Shown here piece after piece: positions 1-8,290 of a stretch of 64,000 nt of DNA. A program made the translations under genes and the position numbers. The notes below the pieces were generated by a model. The model was given only the letters and a program-made list of their open reading frames with translations. It was not told the origin of the DNA and did not search any database. Every line of letters starts with the position of its first letter. The first letter of the stretch is position 1. Origin of the DNA: Methylophaga sp. (GTDB taxonomy: Bacteria > Pseudomonadota > Gammaproteobacteria > Nitrosococcales > Methylophagaceae). Where the stretch lies: positions 62,001-126,000 of the forward strand of contig PAJP01000022.1 of assembly GCA_002706095.1 (NCBI GenBank), read 5' to 3'.

Positions 1-1505
1 TGACTGCTTGTATCAAAGAAATAATCTAGGAATGATGCAAGTTTATTCCCAGGCACAATATAGTTGATCAGCAAATGTATCTTGGCATTTTTCTTGATTC
101 CAAGAAGGATTGTGGTCTTCTCATCACCCAGAAGAGGAAAGAGAATTTCATCGTCGACAGCACCATCAAGCAAGGTAGAGTGCTTCTCAACCAGTTTTGG
201 TTGAAGCGGGTTGTATGTGAGATTACCTTCAAAATCAATATAGCTACTGACCTCGAGTATTTGATCAGGAAACCGCTTTAAAAAAGGACTTAATGTAGAG
301 TAGGAAACAATGAGCTTGTCGAACCTGCCGGCTTGAATATGAATCCACTGGTCATCTCTAAAATGAACTGTCTTATCTTTAATTTGCTGGTGAAATGTCT
401 GCAATGCTTGCTGTGAGGTAATCGAGATAACTTCAACGTCAGGTAATGATGGTGAAGTTTGCTTCTCTAATGGGTAAAGCTTCTCCATTGTGTCAAAGAG
501 CATGCCCACACGATGATCCAGGGTATGTTCAGCCAAACTCCGCTGATAAGCCGCATCGGCTATCTGTTCTCGTTCGTTATTATTTTCGAGGAAATATTCT
601 ACTTTGGAGAATAAAGCTTCATCATTATCATAGAAAACGATTTCTTTATCCGGCTCATAAAGCTCTGCCAGTTCCGAATTAGTATTGGTAATTTGGAAAG
701 CTCCACAGCCAGGCACTTCGAAGTGACGAAGTTTTGTTTGAACAGCATCAGTTCCATCCGATGACCAAGCAGGATTAAAAACAATCTTTGTTGAATTAAG
801 AATCTTAACCATCTCTACCTGCGATGGCACACCACCAGCATACTCGGACAGCGTTGGATGTTTATCCCATCCATAGCCGAATATTTTAAAAAGCCAACCA
901 CGGGACTTTGCAAGCGTTGCTAATTCTTCAAGAATTTTTTCTCTTTGCTGTCCATCCTCTAAATAGGATTTGTCATCAAGCTCATTCACTTTATGTTTAC
1001 CGAAAAAGACGATATCAATCGATTTCGGAACATCATCCAAGCGATAACATTGACGTTGATTGTAGCCCCATGGCAGGTATATCACCCTATCTGCCCAGCC
1101 ACTTTGCTTCCTTCTCTCTACACCACGAGATGAGTGAGAAGCAATTACATCATAATGATGATCAAACTGTGTGTTTCTTTGGTACCAAACCTCTGGCTCA
1201 TCATCTGGAAGAAAGGTAACGATCTTGATACCTGCTGAACGTATCTTTTCAAAAAACGTATCTGGGTAATCAGCAAAAATCCAATCATGATAGAAGAATA
1301 TGTAGTCAATATGCTCACGACGAACCAAGTCGTATATATAGGCACAATGAAAACTCTCAGGCTGAGTCGAGTAACGTTCTTTGTTTACCAACAACGGTGC
1401 AGCATTGACACAAATAACTTGCTCACCCAATACTGCCTGAAGTGCATCAAACCAATTTTCTCGTATATATGGAACCCATAATGCTCCAATTGCCAATACC
1501 CTCAT
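1..1505 (-). CDS. CgeB-type glycosyltransferase, C-terminal end cut by window edge
   Basis: An open frame of about 501 codons runs from an ATG at 1505 to base 1 with no stop, so the 3' end lies outside the window. The first ~335 residues look like the CgeB/YkvP glycosyltransferase family (GT4-like, PF13524). They have an N-terminal Rossmann-like start (MRVLAIGALWVPYIRENW), an acidic FLPDDEPEVWY segment, and the family's nucleotide-sugar half-motif around RHFEVPGCGAFQITN. A YFLENNNEREQIADAAYQRS helix and a HTLDHRVGMLF tail follow. The last ~165 visible residues are an extension I do not recognise. The ATG overlaps the TGA of the radical SAM gene upstream (ATGA), so the two are probably translationally coupled. 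Inference: it transfers the sugar made by this island to flagellin or another acceptor. Donor and acceptor cannot be read from the sequence. Confidence 0.75.
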   Translation of the reverse strand, partial: MRVLAIGALWVPYIRENWFDALQAVLGEQVICVNAAPLLVNKERYSTQPESFHCAYIYDLVRREHIDYIFFYHDWIFADYPDTFFEKIRSAGIKIVTFLPDDEPEVWYQRNTQFDHHYDVIASHSSRGVERRKQSGWADRVIYLPWGYNQRQCYRLDDVPKSIDIVFFGKHKVNELDDKSYLEDGQQREKILEELATLAKSRGWLFKIFGYGWDKHPTLSEYAGGVPSQVEMVKILNSTKIVFNPAWSSDGTDAVQTKLRHFEVPGCGAFQITNTNSELAELYEPDKEIVFYDNDEALFSKVEYFLENNNEREQIADAAYQRSLAEHTLDHRVGMLFDTMEKLYPLEKQTSPSLPDVEVISITSQQALQTFHQQIKDKTVHFRDDQWIHIQAGRFDKLIVSYSTLSPFLKRFPDQILEVSSYIDFEGNLTYNPLQPKLVEKHSTLLDGAVDDEILFPLLGDEKTTILLGIKKNAKIHLLINYIVPGNKLASFLDYFFDTSS

Positions 1506-3409
1506 GAGTTATACGAAAAAATCTGACCACGCCGGCTCACACCAGCGGTAATGTTGCCTGCCAAGTATGAAGCGACACTCTCTACCTCTTGATACCCATC
1601 TCGATTCTCAAATGTGTATGGAATAAAAGCACCTTTAAAATTGATATCATTTTTCAGCACGTCCAACTCAGGTTTAAGCATGTCGCTAAGAAAATGACTA
1701 TTGCCGGAGAAAGCATGAATCTTATCTTCTGATAGCACGGGAGAGAATTCATCTTTAAATCGAACAGGTGTTAAGACATGTACATCCAGACCTAACTTCG
1801 CAAGAGAGGTAATAATCCAACGAGTAAGATGAACACGTGAGGATTGCATAACAACGACGCTATCGCCCTTGTTTAGATGACTTAGTGTTTGTTTCAGTTT
1901 TATGGTGACTTCTTCTGCCGGAAACGCTCTCTCTACCTGGGCTTGGTCGAAACGACGATATGCCTCTTTGACATAAGCCTCAAGCTCTTCTGCAGTGAAG
2001 TTTTCTGTTCTCGACACTGCTACCGTTGATCCATTGTAATCATCCCAGTCTTTGGAAACGATCCAACCTTTTTCATCGTATAAACGATACATTTCTGTCC
2101 CAGGGAATGGCGTAGCAATAGAGAATTGAACAGTATCAGCCGGCAAGCCACAGGCCATATCGATTGTATTCTCAATGGTTTCAGCTGTATCACTAGGTAA
2201 ACCAAATGTGAACGTGAGATGTACGCGAATACCCAGCTCTGATGTCAGCTTGATCATCTCAATATTTTTTTCGGCATTCATCCGTTTATCAATTTCATCT
2301 AGGATTCCCTGCTCGGCTGACTCTACACCATATTTAATACTGAATAATCCAGCATCTTTTAGTGCTTCCAATGTCTGCCTATCCATCAAATCGGCTCTAC
2401 CCATCGTTGACCATGGAATGCGATTACCAATACCAGAAGACTTCATCTTAGCGGCTAACTCAAGTACAAACTTTTTATTGATATTTACCGTGTCGTCATC
2501 GATATAAATACTCTTGTAAGGCACTTTTTCTAGGTTAGCTTTAATTTCCTCGATGACATCATCCGTCGTACGCATGCGATAACGAGGACTACGGAATAAC
2601 ATCTGCGGCCACGCGCAAAAAATACAGCCGTAAGGACATCCACGTGTAGCCATTAACTGCAATTGAGGACGCTCAAGTCCACAGACACCATCAAAATAGT
2701 TCAGGTTTGGTAAACCCTCACGTTCAGCCCAAGGCATGGTAGAAAGGTCTGGCAATCTGCCATACTCATTCTTTTTCACCTGGCTTACTTCGATAGTCTC
2801 AGACACGTCTTGTTCTGATTCTTTTTCAGCTTCATTTCGATATATTTTTCCATTATCCCTATAGATCAACGCAGGAATATCTTCCAATGAGCGGCCATCT
2901 CTGAGCGCGCATAAAAGCTGGATTACGGTTGTTTCGTATTCACCATAGATGGTGAAATCAATAACCGGGTTTTGCTCTAAAAACGTTTCATCTTCAAACT
3001 CGGTATGAAGTCCTGTAAACGCTACTTTCACATCAGGAAGCAGTGCCTTAATTTGACTCACGATCTTAAGATCGGTTTTTACAGTCGGGGTTGAGCTCTC
3101 GATAACAATGAAATCAGGTCGGCTTTCTTTGATGAACTGATAGAAACTATCAAATGTTTCACCCATTGAAAGTGAATCACGAATAACCGTCTCAAACCCT
3201 TCTCGCTTGGCATAGGCTGCGCCAGTAGCTAGCCAGACAGGGAAGGGTAAATAGCCTCCGATATGTTCCTGAATGATGCCATCTACCACTGTGTGCGAAT
3301 GCACTTGAAAAGTATGTGGCCAGCGGGAACCAGCTCTTACGCCTCGCCAGCCAGGCGTCTCTGGTGTGGCTTCTTTGTACCATGGAGGATTCGAAAATAA
3401 TACTTTCAT
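1502..3409 (-). CDS. B12-binding-domain radical SAM protein
   Basis: About 635 residues. The N-terminal ~170 residues form a cobalamin-binding-like Rossmann region (FIVIESSTPTVKTD, then TGLHTEFEDETFL, which matches the GGxH...PEE.L pattern of this class). The radical SAM cluster motif CxxxCxxC is GCPYGCIFCAW, with cysteines near residues 258, 262 and 265. A TIM-barrel region with YIDDDTVNIN and FTFGLPSDT follows. The final ~130 residues form an extra alpha/beta segment (VVVMQSSRVHLTRW, then AGVSRRGQIFSY) that I cannot assign. Family members catalyse methylations, ring rearrangements or other radical chemistry; the substrate here is unknown. I chose the second ATG (3409) because an AAAGG lies 8 bases before it but only 2 bases before the ATG at 3415. 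The gene overlaps the glycosyltransferase start by 4 bases and follows a 70-base gap. Confidence 0.85.
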   Translation of the reverse strand: MKVLFSNPPWYKEATPETPGWRGVRAGSRWPHTFQVHSHTVVDGIIQEHIGGYLPFPVWLATGAAYAKREGFETVIRDSLSMGETFDSFYQFIKESRPDFIVIESSTPTVKTDLKIVSQIKALLPDVKVAFTGLHTEFEDETFLEQNPVIDFTIYGEYETTVIQLLCALRDGRSLEDIPALIYRDNGKIYRNEAEKESEQDVSETIEVSQVKKNEYGRLPDLSTMPWAEREGLPNLNYFDGVCGLERPQLQLMATRGCPYGCIFCAWPQMLFRSPRYRMRTTDDVIEEIKANLEKVPYKSIYIDDDTVNINKKFVLELAAKMKSSGIGNRIPWSTMGRADLMDRQTLEALKDAGLFSIKYGVESAEQGILDEIDKRMNAEKNIEMIKLTSELGIRVHLTFTFGLPSDTAETIENTIDMACGLPADTVQFSIATPFPGTEMYRLYDEKGWIVSKDWDDYNGSTVAVSRTENFTAEELEAYVKEAYRRFDQAQVERAFPAEEVTIKLKQTLSHLNKGDSVVVMQSSRVHLTRWIITSLAKLGLDVHVLTPVRFKDEFSPVLSEDKIHAFSGNSHFLSDMLKPELDVLKNDINFKGAFIPYTFENRDGYQEVESVASYLAGNITAGVSRRGQIFSYNS

Positions 3410-3479
3410 AGCCATTGCCTTTCGTAGTGCAGCAAAATACGTGTTTTACTGTTTATTATTATCAGAGTTAATGTTGTTT

Positions 3480-4292
3480 TCATTCCAGCACAGTGATGCC
3501 AGAAGCCCAATATTCCGCCGCCTGATTAAAATGAGGTCGCTTATTAAACGTTAGGTTATAACCATACGCTTCAAAATGATAATTCGCTTTGGGATTATCC
3601 GTCTCCATACCCGCTAACCATAGTAAAGGAGGATAACCATCTTTCCTGAACAATAACTCTGGCAACGAAATAAAAGCTGCTGTTGTGTCATAGGCTCCAG
3701 ACAATAGAAAATTCTCAGGAAATAATTCGATCTGCTGCCTCGCGGCTTCAACAGAAAAGCCTAAAAAGCAAGGAAAATACATCCCTACAACTGCAGATTC
3801 TCTTACCTTGTTAAGTAAATACTGCTGTCGTCCAGATGCAGCGGGTACGAGTTTAGCCACTAAAGACTCTTCAACATGATTAGTAAAGTCAGAGTCGGGA
3901 AAGTTATCTGCATAAAGCTGGGCTATGGCTGGCAAAAAACGCTGTTCCAGTTCTTGCCCAATATCATTCTGATGAATCTGAGGAAGAATAAAAGGAATCG
4001 CTGGCCCTTGTAATATGTTTTCCATGCTCGAATGCTTAGCAATAGAGGCTTTGATAGCTTTTACTTTATGTTCAAAGGATGAAAATGCCAACACCTTTTC
4101 AATATCAAAAACGCTCTGATGTCGAGAATATATCTGCTGTAAATCAATATCCGGTGTATCCAAGATAAAGTAGCGTCTTGTTTTTTGATGGGCTTGACCT
4201 TGTATGCTGCCAGGAATACATCGACCATGAATATCGAAGCATTCTTCGGTATCTGAAAGCTGTGGTGAAAATTGAGAATTCAATATGGTCAT
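3480..4292 (-). CDS. Unrecognised 270-residue protein between two radical SAM genes
   Basis: I do not recognise this protein. It has no signal peptide or membrane helix and looks soluble and cytosolic. Three cysteines are visible: CFDIHGRC near the N-terminus and MYFPCFLGF around residue 178. The C-terminal third is rich in aromatic residues (YPPLLWLAGME, YHFEAYGYNLTF, AAEYWASG). The segment around residues 85-180 could be mostly helical. It lies in the same orientation as a radical SAM gene on each side, with gaps of about 70 and 97 bases, so it may be a partner, chaperone or substrate-binding subunit, or a separate sugar-processing enzyme. No function is claimed. Open frame and context make it a real gene; a homology search is needed for more. 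Confidence 0.6.
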   Translation of the reverse strand: MTILNSQFSPQLSDTEECFDIHGRCIPGSIQGQAHQKTRRYFILDTPDIDLQQIYSRHQSVFDIEKVLAFSSFEHKVKAIKASIAKHSSMENILQGPAIPFILPQIHQNDIGQELEQRFLPAIAQLYADNFPDSDFTNHVEESLVAKLVPAASGRQQYLLNKVRESAVVGMYFPCFLGFSVEAARQQIELFPENFLLSGAYDTTAAFISLPELLFRKDGYPPLLWLAGMETDNPKANYHFEAYGYNLTFNKRPHFNQAAEYWASGITVLE

Positions 4293-4389
4293 TACTTATT
4301 CCGATTAGACTAACGTCTTTATTTGCTACTAATTCTAAGCAAACTTCATACCTATGGTCGTAAGAGTCTGATTAAACAGACAAGATAAA

Positions 4390-5472
4390 TTAATCAAACA
4401 ATGAGTCTTTATCTGAAAAGCCTTCCCCCCAAGGAAGTGGCAAAAATTTGGCGTTGGCTGTTTTTTCTGTGTGAATACGAATAAATTTTTCATCCTCACC
4501 AATAAGACAATCAGGGCGATGAGGGCCAAGCCATGGGTTTCGCATACCTCGATCCAAAATATCTTTTAATGGCGTCTCTTTTAAATTACCTATGGAAAAA
4601 TCAATGTAAGGGCAAGGTGTAATCTCACCCGTTGATGTAACCGTTATTATGCCTTTTACCGTGATGCAGCCTTTATATGAGCCATATGAGGGTGTCATGT
4701 GGGTGAACACAGAATATTTTTTCTCGAGCTCTCTTATACGATCAGCATCTTCTTTAGTGATGACAAACTCAGGATGTTCTGTACACGACCCCGTTGGCTT
4801 CGCATACGACACATATAAACCCACACCTTTTTCTGTACAGAACTCACACAAATCAATAAATTCTTGTGTGTGAGCACGACCTTTAATGAGTACGGTTGAT
4901 AATAGCAAGTTCAGGCCGGCATTCAATGAGGCATCAATTGCCCGCATCACTCGCTTGTATGAGCCTTTTTTATTTCTGAATGAATCGTGCTCTTCTTCTA
5001 TAAAACTATCGAGTGAGAGTTGAATTTTCTCTACACCAATAGACTTGAGGTGTTCGGCTTTTGCATCATCTAAAAACCAGCCATTTGTATCTAAGATGAC
5101 ATAATGTTTATCCGGATCTATCGCTTCAACCACTTCATCCAGGTCACGCATCACTAAAGGTTCGCCACCAGTGATAACGAAACGAGCTAAACCTAATTCA
5201 TCGGCTTGTTTTGATAAATTTCTAATAAACGCTAAATCAATTTTTTCACGCTCATCCTGGACATGAAGCACTTTTTCTAAATGTCTATCCATATAGTACT
5301 CAGCAGAGCAATGTGAGCATTGGAAATTACACAAGTAACTTTTTTCCAGCCTGATGATGGGACTTATTTCTCCCCGTTCTTCCATATTTTTGATATTCGC
5401 CAGTTTGTCTGCAATGTAGGGCTTTCTTGCTCGAAGATCACTCCTTTTCGCTTGTTCAGCTGGTGTAAGCAT
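4390..5472 (-). CDS. Radical SAM protein, MoaA/PqqE/SPASM-like
   Basis: 360 residues. The cluster motif CxxxCxxC is LCNFQCSHC (cysteines 48, 52, 55). FVITGGEPLVMRDLDEV is the GGEP SAM-binding element, and ILDTNGWFLDD and IQLSLDSFIEEEHDSFR are typical of the MoaA/NifB/PqqE branch. The C-terminal part keeps three cysteines (KGCITV, TPCPYI, PDCLIG) and a FSIGNLKETPLKDIL segment of the kind seen before SPASM domains. This looks like a short SPASM or twitch region that could hold an auxiliary cluster. It starts at ATG 5472 with a GAGAAG ribosome site. It is the first gene after an AT-rich 84-base gap and is followed 97 bases on by the unrecognised gene. Its role in this glycan island is unknown. 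Peptide or sugar modification are both possible. Confidence 0.82.
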   Translation of the reverse strand: MLTPAEQAKRSDLRARKPYIADKLANIKNMEERGEISPIIRLEKSYLCNFQCSHCSAEYYMDRHLEKVLHVQDEREKIDLAFIRNLSKQADELGLARFVITGGEPLVMRDLDEVVEAIDPDKHYVILDTNGWFLDDAKAEHLKSIGVEKIQLSLDSFIEEEHDSFRNKKGSYKRVMRAIDASLNAGLNLLLSTVLIKGRAHTQEFIDLCEFCTEKGVGLYVSYAKPTGSCTEHPEFVITKEDADRIRELEKKYSVFTHMTPSYGSYKGCITVKGIITVTSTGEITPCPYIDFSIGNLKETPLKDILDRGMRNPWLGPHRPDCLIGEDEKFIRIHTEKTANAKFLPLPWGEGFSDKDSLFD

Positions 5473-5556
5473 ATTTTCTTCTCGGTATTGGAGTTGATTG
5501 ATTAGAAATAATCATTGAATACAAATCATATCGACTAGATTTATCTTAACATTAAT

Positions 5557-6441
5557 TCAATAATGAAATTGACGAGGGTCAATCTCATCTTGGTGCGCTT
5601 GATACCACTGCAAAAGTGAGCTCAATGAAGTTTGTATTGGTGTTAATTTTAGATCCGGTATTTCTTTTAATAGAAGACTATTGTCACCACTATACTCATG
5701 ACGAATCTGTTGATTATGGATAACAACATCAATTTCTTCTGATGAATACAATTTAGCTACGCTAGCTGCTAGCTCAGTGTATTCGTAAGCCATTCCAGAA
5801 CATACATTGTATACAGAGTGTTGTGGCTGATAGTCAACAAACCACTGAACAACTTTGATTAAGTCTTTGATGTAAAGAAAATCTACTTTTGCATTTTGCT
5901 GCACGGTAATAGATTGTTTTTTTAATGCGTGACAACAAATATTTGAAAGAAACCGATAACGCCAGTCGTCTAACTCACCAAACACACCAAATAACCGCAA
6001 GTTGATAATATTGTTTTTTGATTCAGCTATTTTGGTCATTAAGTACTTTGAATAACCATATTGGTCCTGAGGCACATGTTTATCAAAAAACGTCTCACGC
6101 ATTTTTGGTATCCAGTGAGGACGACTAAACTCGGCACCAGAACCGAAGTAAAGCAGCTTGCCATAATCATGCTCACAGCGAACAAGATTTGTGAACATCC
6201 TCATGTTGTATTCGAGAACCATCGAAGGGGCCTTTTTTGAACCCTTAGGTGCGGCATCATAGGTAGCAGTGTGGATAATGACATCAAAATGATGATGTCG
6301 AAGAAATTCTGAAACATGATTCACGTTGAGTAAGTCCAGCTCACTCCTAGAGCAGACTGTTAAATCGTATTTTTCTACAAATTCACGAGCAAGACTTCTA
6401 GCAATAAAACCATTGCCGCCAGTAATTAAAACTTTCTTCAA
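5557..6441 (-). CDS. NAD-dependent epimerase/dehydratase (extended SDR)
   Basis: 294 residues. The N-terminal nucleotide-binding loop is GGNGFIA and the catalytic YxxxK is YGYSKYLMTK, near residue 133; INLRLFGVFGE follows, as in extended SDR sugar enzymes. The predicted reaction is epimerisation, dehydration or reduction of a nucleotide-linked keto sugar. The start is a TTG at 6441: the reading MKKVLITGG begins exactly where the Rossmann strand should begin, and no usable ATG lies nearby. It is 23 bases after the HAD gene and is the last gene of the sugar operon before an 84-base gap. It could be the final ketoreductase of the CDP-sugar route (YerF-like in role), but that is inference from position only. 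Confidence 0.8.
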   Translation of the reverse strand: MKKVLITGGNGFIARSLAREFVEKYDLTVCSRSELDLLNVNHVSEFLRHHHFDVIIHTATYDAAPKGSKKAPSMVLEYNMRMFTNLVRCEHDYGKLLYFGSGAEFSRPHWIPKMRETFFDKHVPQDQYGYSKYLMTKIAESKNNIINLRLFGVFGELDDWRYRFLSNICCHALKKQSITVQQNAKVDFLYIKDLIKVVQWFVDYQPQHSVYNVCSGMAYEYTELAASVAKLYSSEEIDVVIHNQQIRHEYSGDNSLLLKEIPDLKLTPIQTSLSSLLQWYQAHQDEIDPRQFHY

Positions 6442-6464
6442 AATTCGCTTTCTCGACTTCCCGC

Positions 6465-7118
6465 TCAGTCCACTTCAAGTAAAGAATTAAGTGCATTTAC
6501 TTGCGACAGACAAACCCCGTCATAATCTGACCAATCACCATATCCCCATGCCACGGCAACGAAGTCAACCTGATTTGACAAGGCTGCGATCTGATCATCT
6601 GTACGATCACCGATATAAAGAGCTTGGGAAGGATCTACCTCGAACTCGTGCAACATATTTGATAACAAATTGGTTTTACTCTGCTGCCCTGTGGGTAACA
6701 TATCAACACATTGTATCGATTCAAACAGACTCTTCCAGTTAAGTTCGTTTATCACACTAAAGGTCGGCTCTGTTCGCTTATTAGTGGCTATAAATAGTTG
6801 TTTATCACTGGCTTTCAATTGATTTAAAACATCCTCAATACCAGAATAAGCAAGCGTCTCTTTTTCAACTATAGCGTCATACCTTTCCTTAAAGCACTGA
6901 GTCATTTCACTCAATGTTTTTTCAGAAACATCACCCACAAGCATTTTCATTGTCTCAGGAAGAGGTGGTCCGATAATGCCTTGTTCAATCTTGACCTTGG
7001 GCTTCATATCAAAAGTCTGCATCACAAATTCATAGCTTGATAGGATACAGGCAGCCGAATCTACCAACGTGCCATCAAAATCAAAGAAAATATATTTTTT
7101 ATTCTTCAGTACAGTCAC
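6465..7118 (-). CDS. HAD-superfamily phosphatase, phosphoglycolate-phosphatase type
   Basis: 217 residues with the full HAD set: motif I FFDFDGTLVDS with the nucleophile Asp, motif II ATNKR with Thr, and motif IV YIGDRTDDQIAA. A helical cap lies between motif I and motif II (residues ~20-85). The start is GTG at 7118 with GGAG seven bases upstream, lying across the stop of the methyltransferase gene. In nonulosonate pathways a HAD phosphatase often removes the phosphate from the NeuB product. A similar role downstream of the NeuB-like gene here would be consistent, but a general phosphosugar or phosphoglycolate phosphatase cannot be excluded. Confidence 0.82.
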   Translation of the reverse strand: MTVLKNKKYIFFDFDGTLVDSAACILSSYEFVMQTFDMKPKVKIEQGIIGPPLPETMKMLVGDVSEKTLSEMTQCFKERYDAIVEKETLAYSGIEDVLNQLKASDKQLFIATNKRTEPTFSVINELNWKSLFESIQCVDMLPTGQQSKTNLLSNMLHEFEVDPSQALYIGDRTDDQIAALSNQVDFVAVAWGYGDWSDYDGVCLSQVNALNSLLEVD

Positions 7119-7122
7119 TGCA

Positions 7123-8259
7123 TTACTCCAGAATTTTCAAGTTGGCACCATCAACCACGGCAATACCAGGATTATTCAATCTCATCGTTTTCAGAATCCT
7201 ATAAATTTCATCCGAAAAACTACCGGCCATGATAATGATGGCAGCGATGGGCTCCTGCTCTAATTTTGCTGGGGCGGTGATAGGTATGTGTGTGGCCGGT
7301 GTTAGTTTATTTTGTTTGAATTTAGCTGAATCCACTACAAAACGAATCTTTCCACTGAGGTTGGCCAACGCCATAATGGCCAATGCTTGGTGACCGGCAC
7401 CCCATATAGCAACAGAATTGGAAGGAAAAATGTTGATGTAGTGATCGAGTTGTCGTTTTAGATCATGCTGAAACAATTCAAACCGCTTTAGGTTTTTGGT
7501 GGCACGCTTTCTAACCACAGCTGAAAGATTGTAATCATGCCATACCGCCTGACAAGACAACACCTCAAAACCAGCTAAATTGAGCGTAGTTATCAACGTT
7601 TCTTTAGAAAAGTAAGACAGATGGTCAGGTATAAACTCTGAAAAAAGCTCCTTCTCCATTATCATTTCAAAGTTTGGTACCTCAACGAGGCCAATCGCAT
7701 CACTTTTGAGGTTGTCAGCAATAGCTTGTAAGGAATGAACAGGAGATGGCAAATGTTCTAAAAAGTTGAGCATGACAAAAGCATCAAAAGGGCAAGCAGC
7801 AACTCTGGTAAGCCGGTCTTCGAGAAATAGCTTTTCAACATTTAGTCCTAGAGATTGGCAATGCTCCGAGGCTAATTCGCCATATTCAACACCGTAGGCA
7901 TCAACACCTGTTTGTGCCAAAATCTCTAAATACTCACCTCTGCCACAGCCAACTTCTAACACTTTTTTCTGATGCAGTTGGTACTTTTCAACCCAGTCTG
8001 TAAATTGATCATGGCGAAAAGCGGCCATCTCAGCCGAAACGGATGTCGCTCGTATGACTTCCCGATAATAACTAACAGGCTCAGCGCTAAGCTGGATCAA
8101 GCCGCAGGCATTACACTCATATACATGCAAATCGACACCAAAATCATTGCCAGCATTGAATTCATCAGGAAAATACTGGGCAGATTTTGGCATACCACAA
8201 TAACTCAACGACGGTGTGGCACCAAGTGCCGCATCACAAACTCGACAGTATAAACTCAT
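7123..8259 (-). CDS. Sugar C-methyltransferase, zinc-domain class I SAM-dependent
   Basis: About 378 residues in three parts, as in the NDP-hexose C-methyltransferases (NovU/TylCIII/TcaB9 type). These are an N-terminal zinc-finger-like segment (YCRVC and YECNACG), a class I SAM-binding core (VLEVGCGRGEYLEIL, near residue 85) and a C-terminal domain with a second Rossmann-like motif (VAIWGAGHQALAIM). Family members add a methyl group to C-3 or C-5 of a 4-keto-6-deoxy sugar nucleotide. I chose the ATG at 8259, where the protein begins MSLYCRVC. The longer frame to 8307 starts at a TTG inside the end of the ThDP gene and adds residues unlike the family. It is followed 4 bases later by the HAD gene, so they are co-transcribed. 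The 4-keto CDP-sugar made by rfbFG is a plausible substrate. Confidence 0.82.
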   Translation of the reverse strand: MSLYCRVCDAALGATPSLSYCGMPKSAQYFPDEFNAGNDFGVDLHVYECNACGLIQLSAEPVSYYREVIRATSVSAEMAAFRHDQFTDWVEKYQLHQKKVLEVGCGRGEYLEILAQTGVDAYGVEYGELASEHCQSLGLNVEKLFLEDRLTRVAACPFDAFVMLNFLEHLPSPVHSLQAIADNLKSDAIGLVEVPNFEMIMEKELFSEFIPDHLSYFSKETLITTLNLAGFEVLSCQAVWHDYNLSAVVRKRATKNLKRFELFQHDLKRQLDHYINIFPSNSVAIWGAGHQALAIMALANLSGKIRFVVDSAKFKQNKLTPATHIPITAPAKLEQEPIAAIIIMAGSFSDEIYRILKTMRLNNPGIAVVDGANLKILE

Positions 8260-8290
8260 GGTATTTTTGATTCTTGAATAGAATACAACA

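Noticed and set aside
908-1219. 103-residue plus-strand frame near the left edge
   Set aside because: It is antisense to the CgeB-type glycosyltransferase frame, which has conserved motifs and runs without a stop to base 1.
4366-4381. GTCTG-ATTAAA-CAGAC hairpin upstream of the unknown gene
   Set aside because: Only a 5-base stem with no T-tract; expected by chance in AT-rich sequence.
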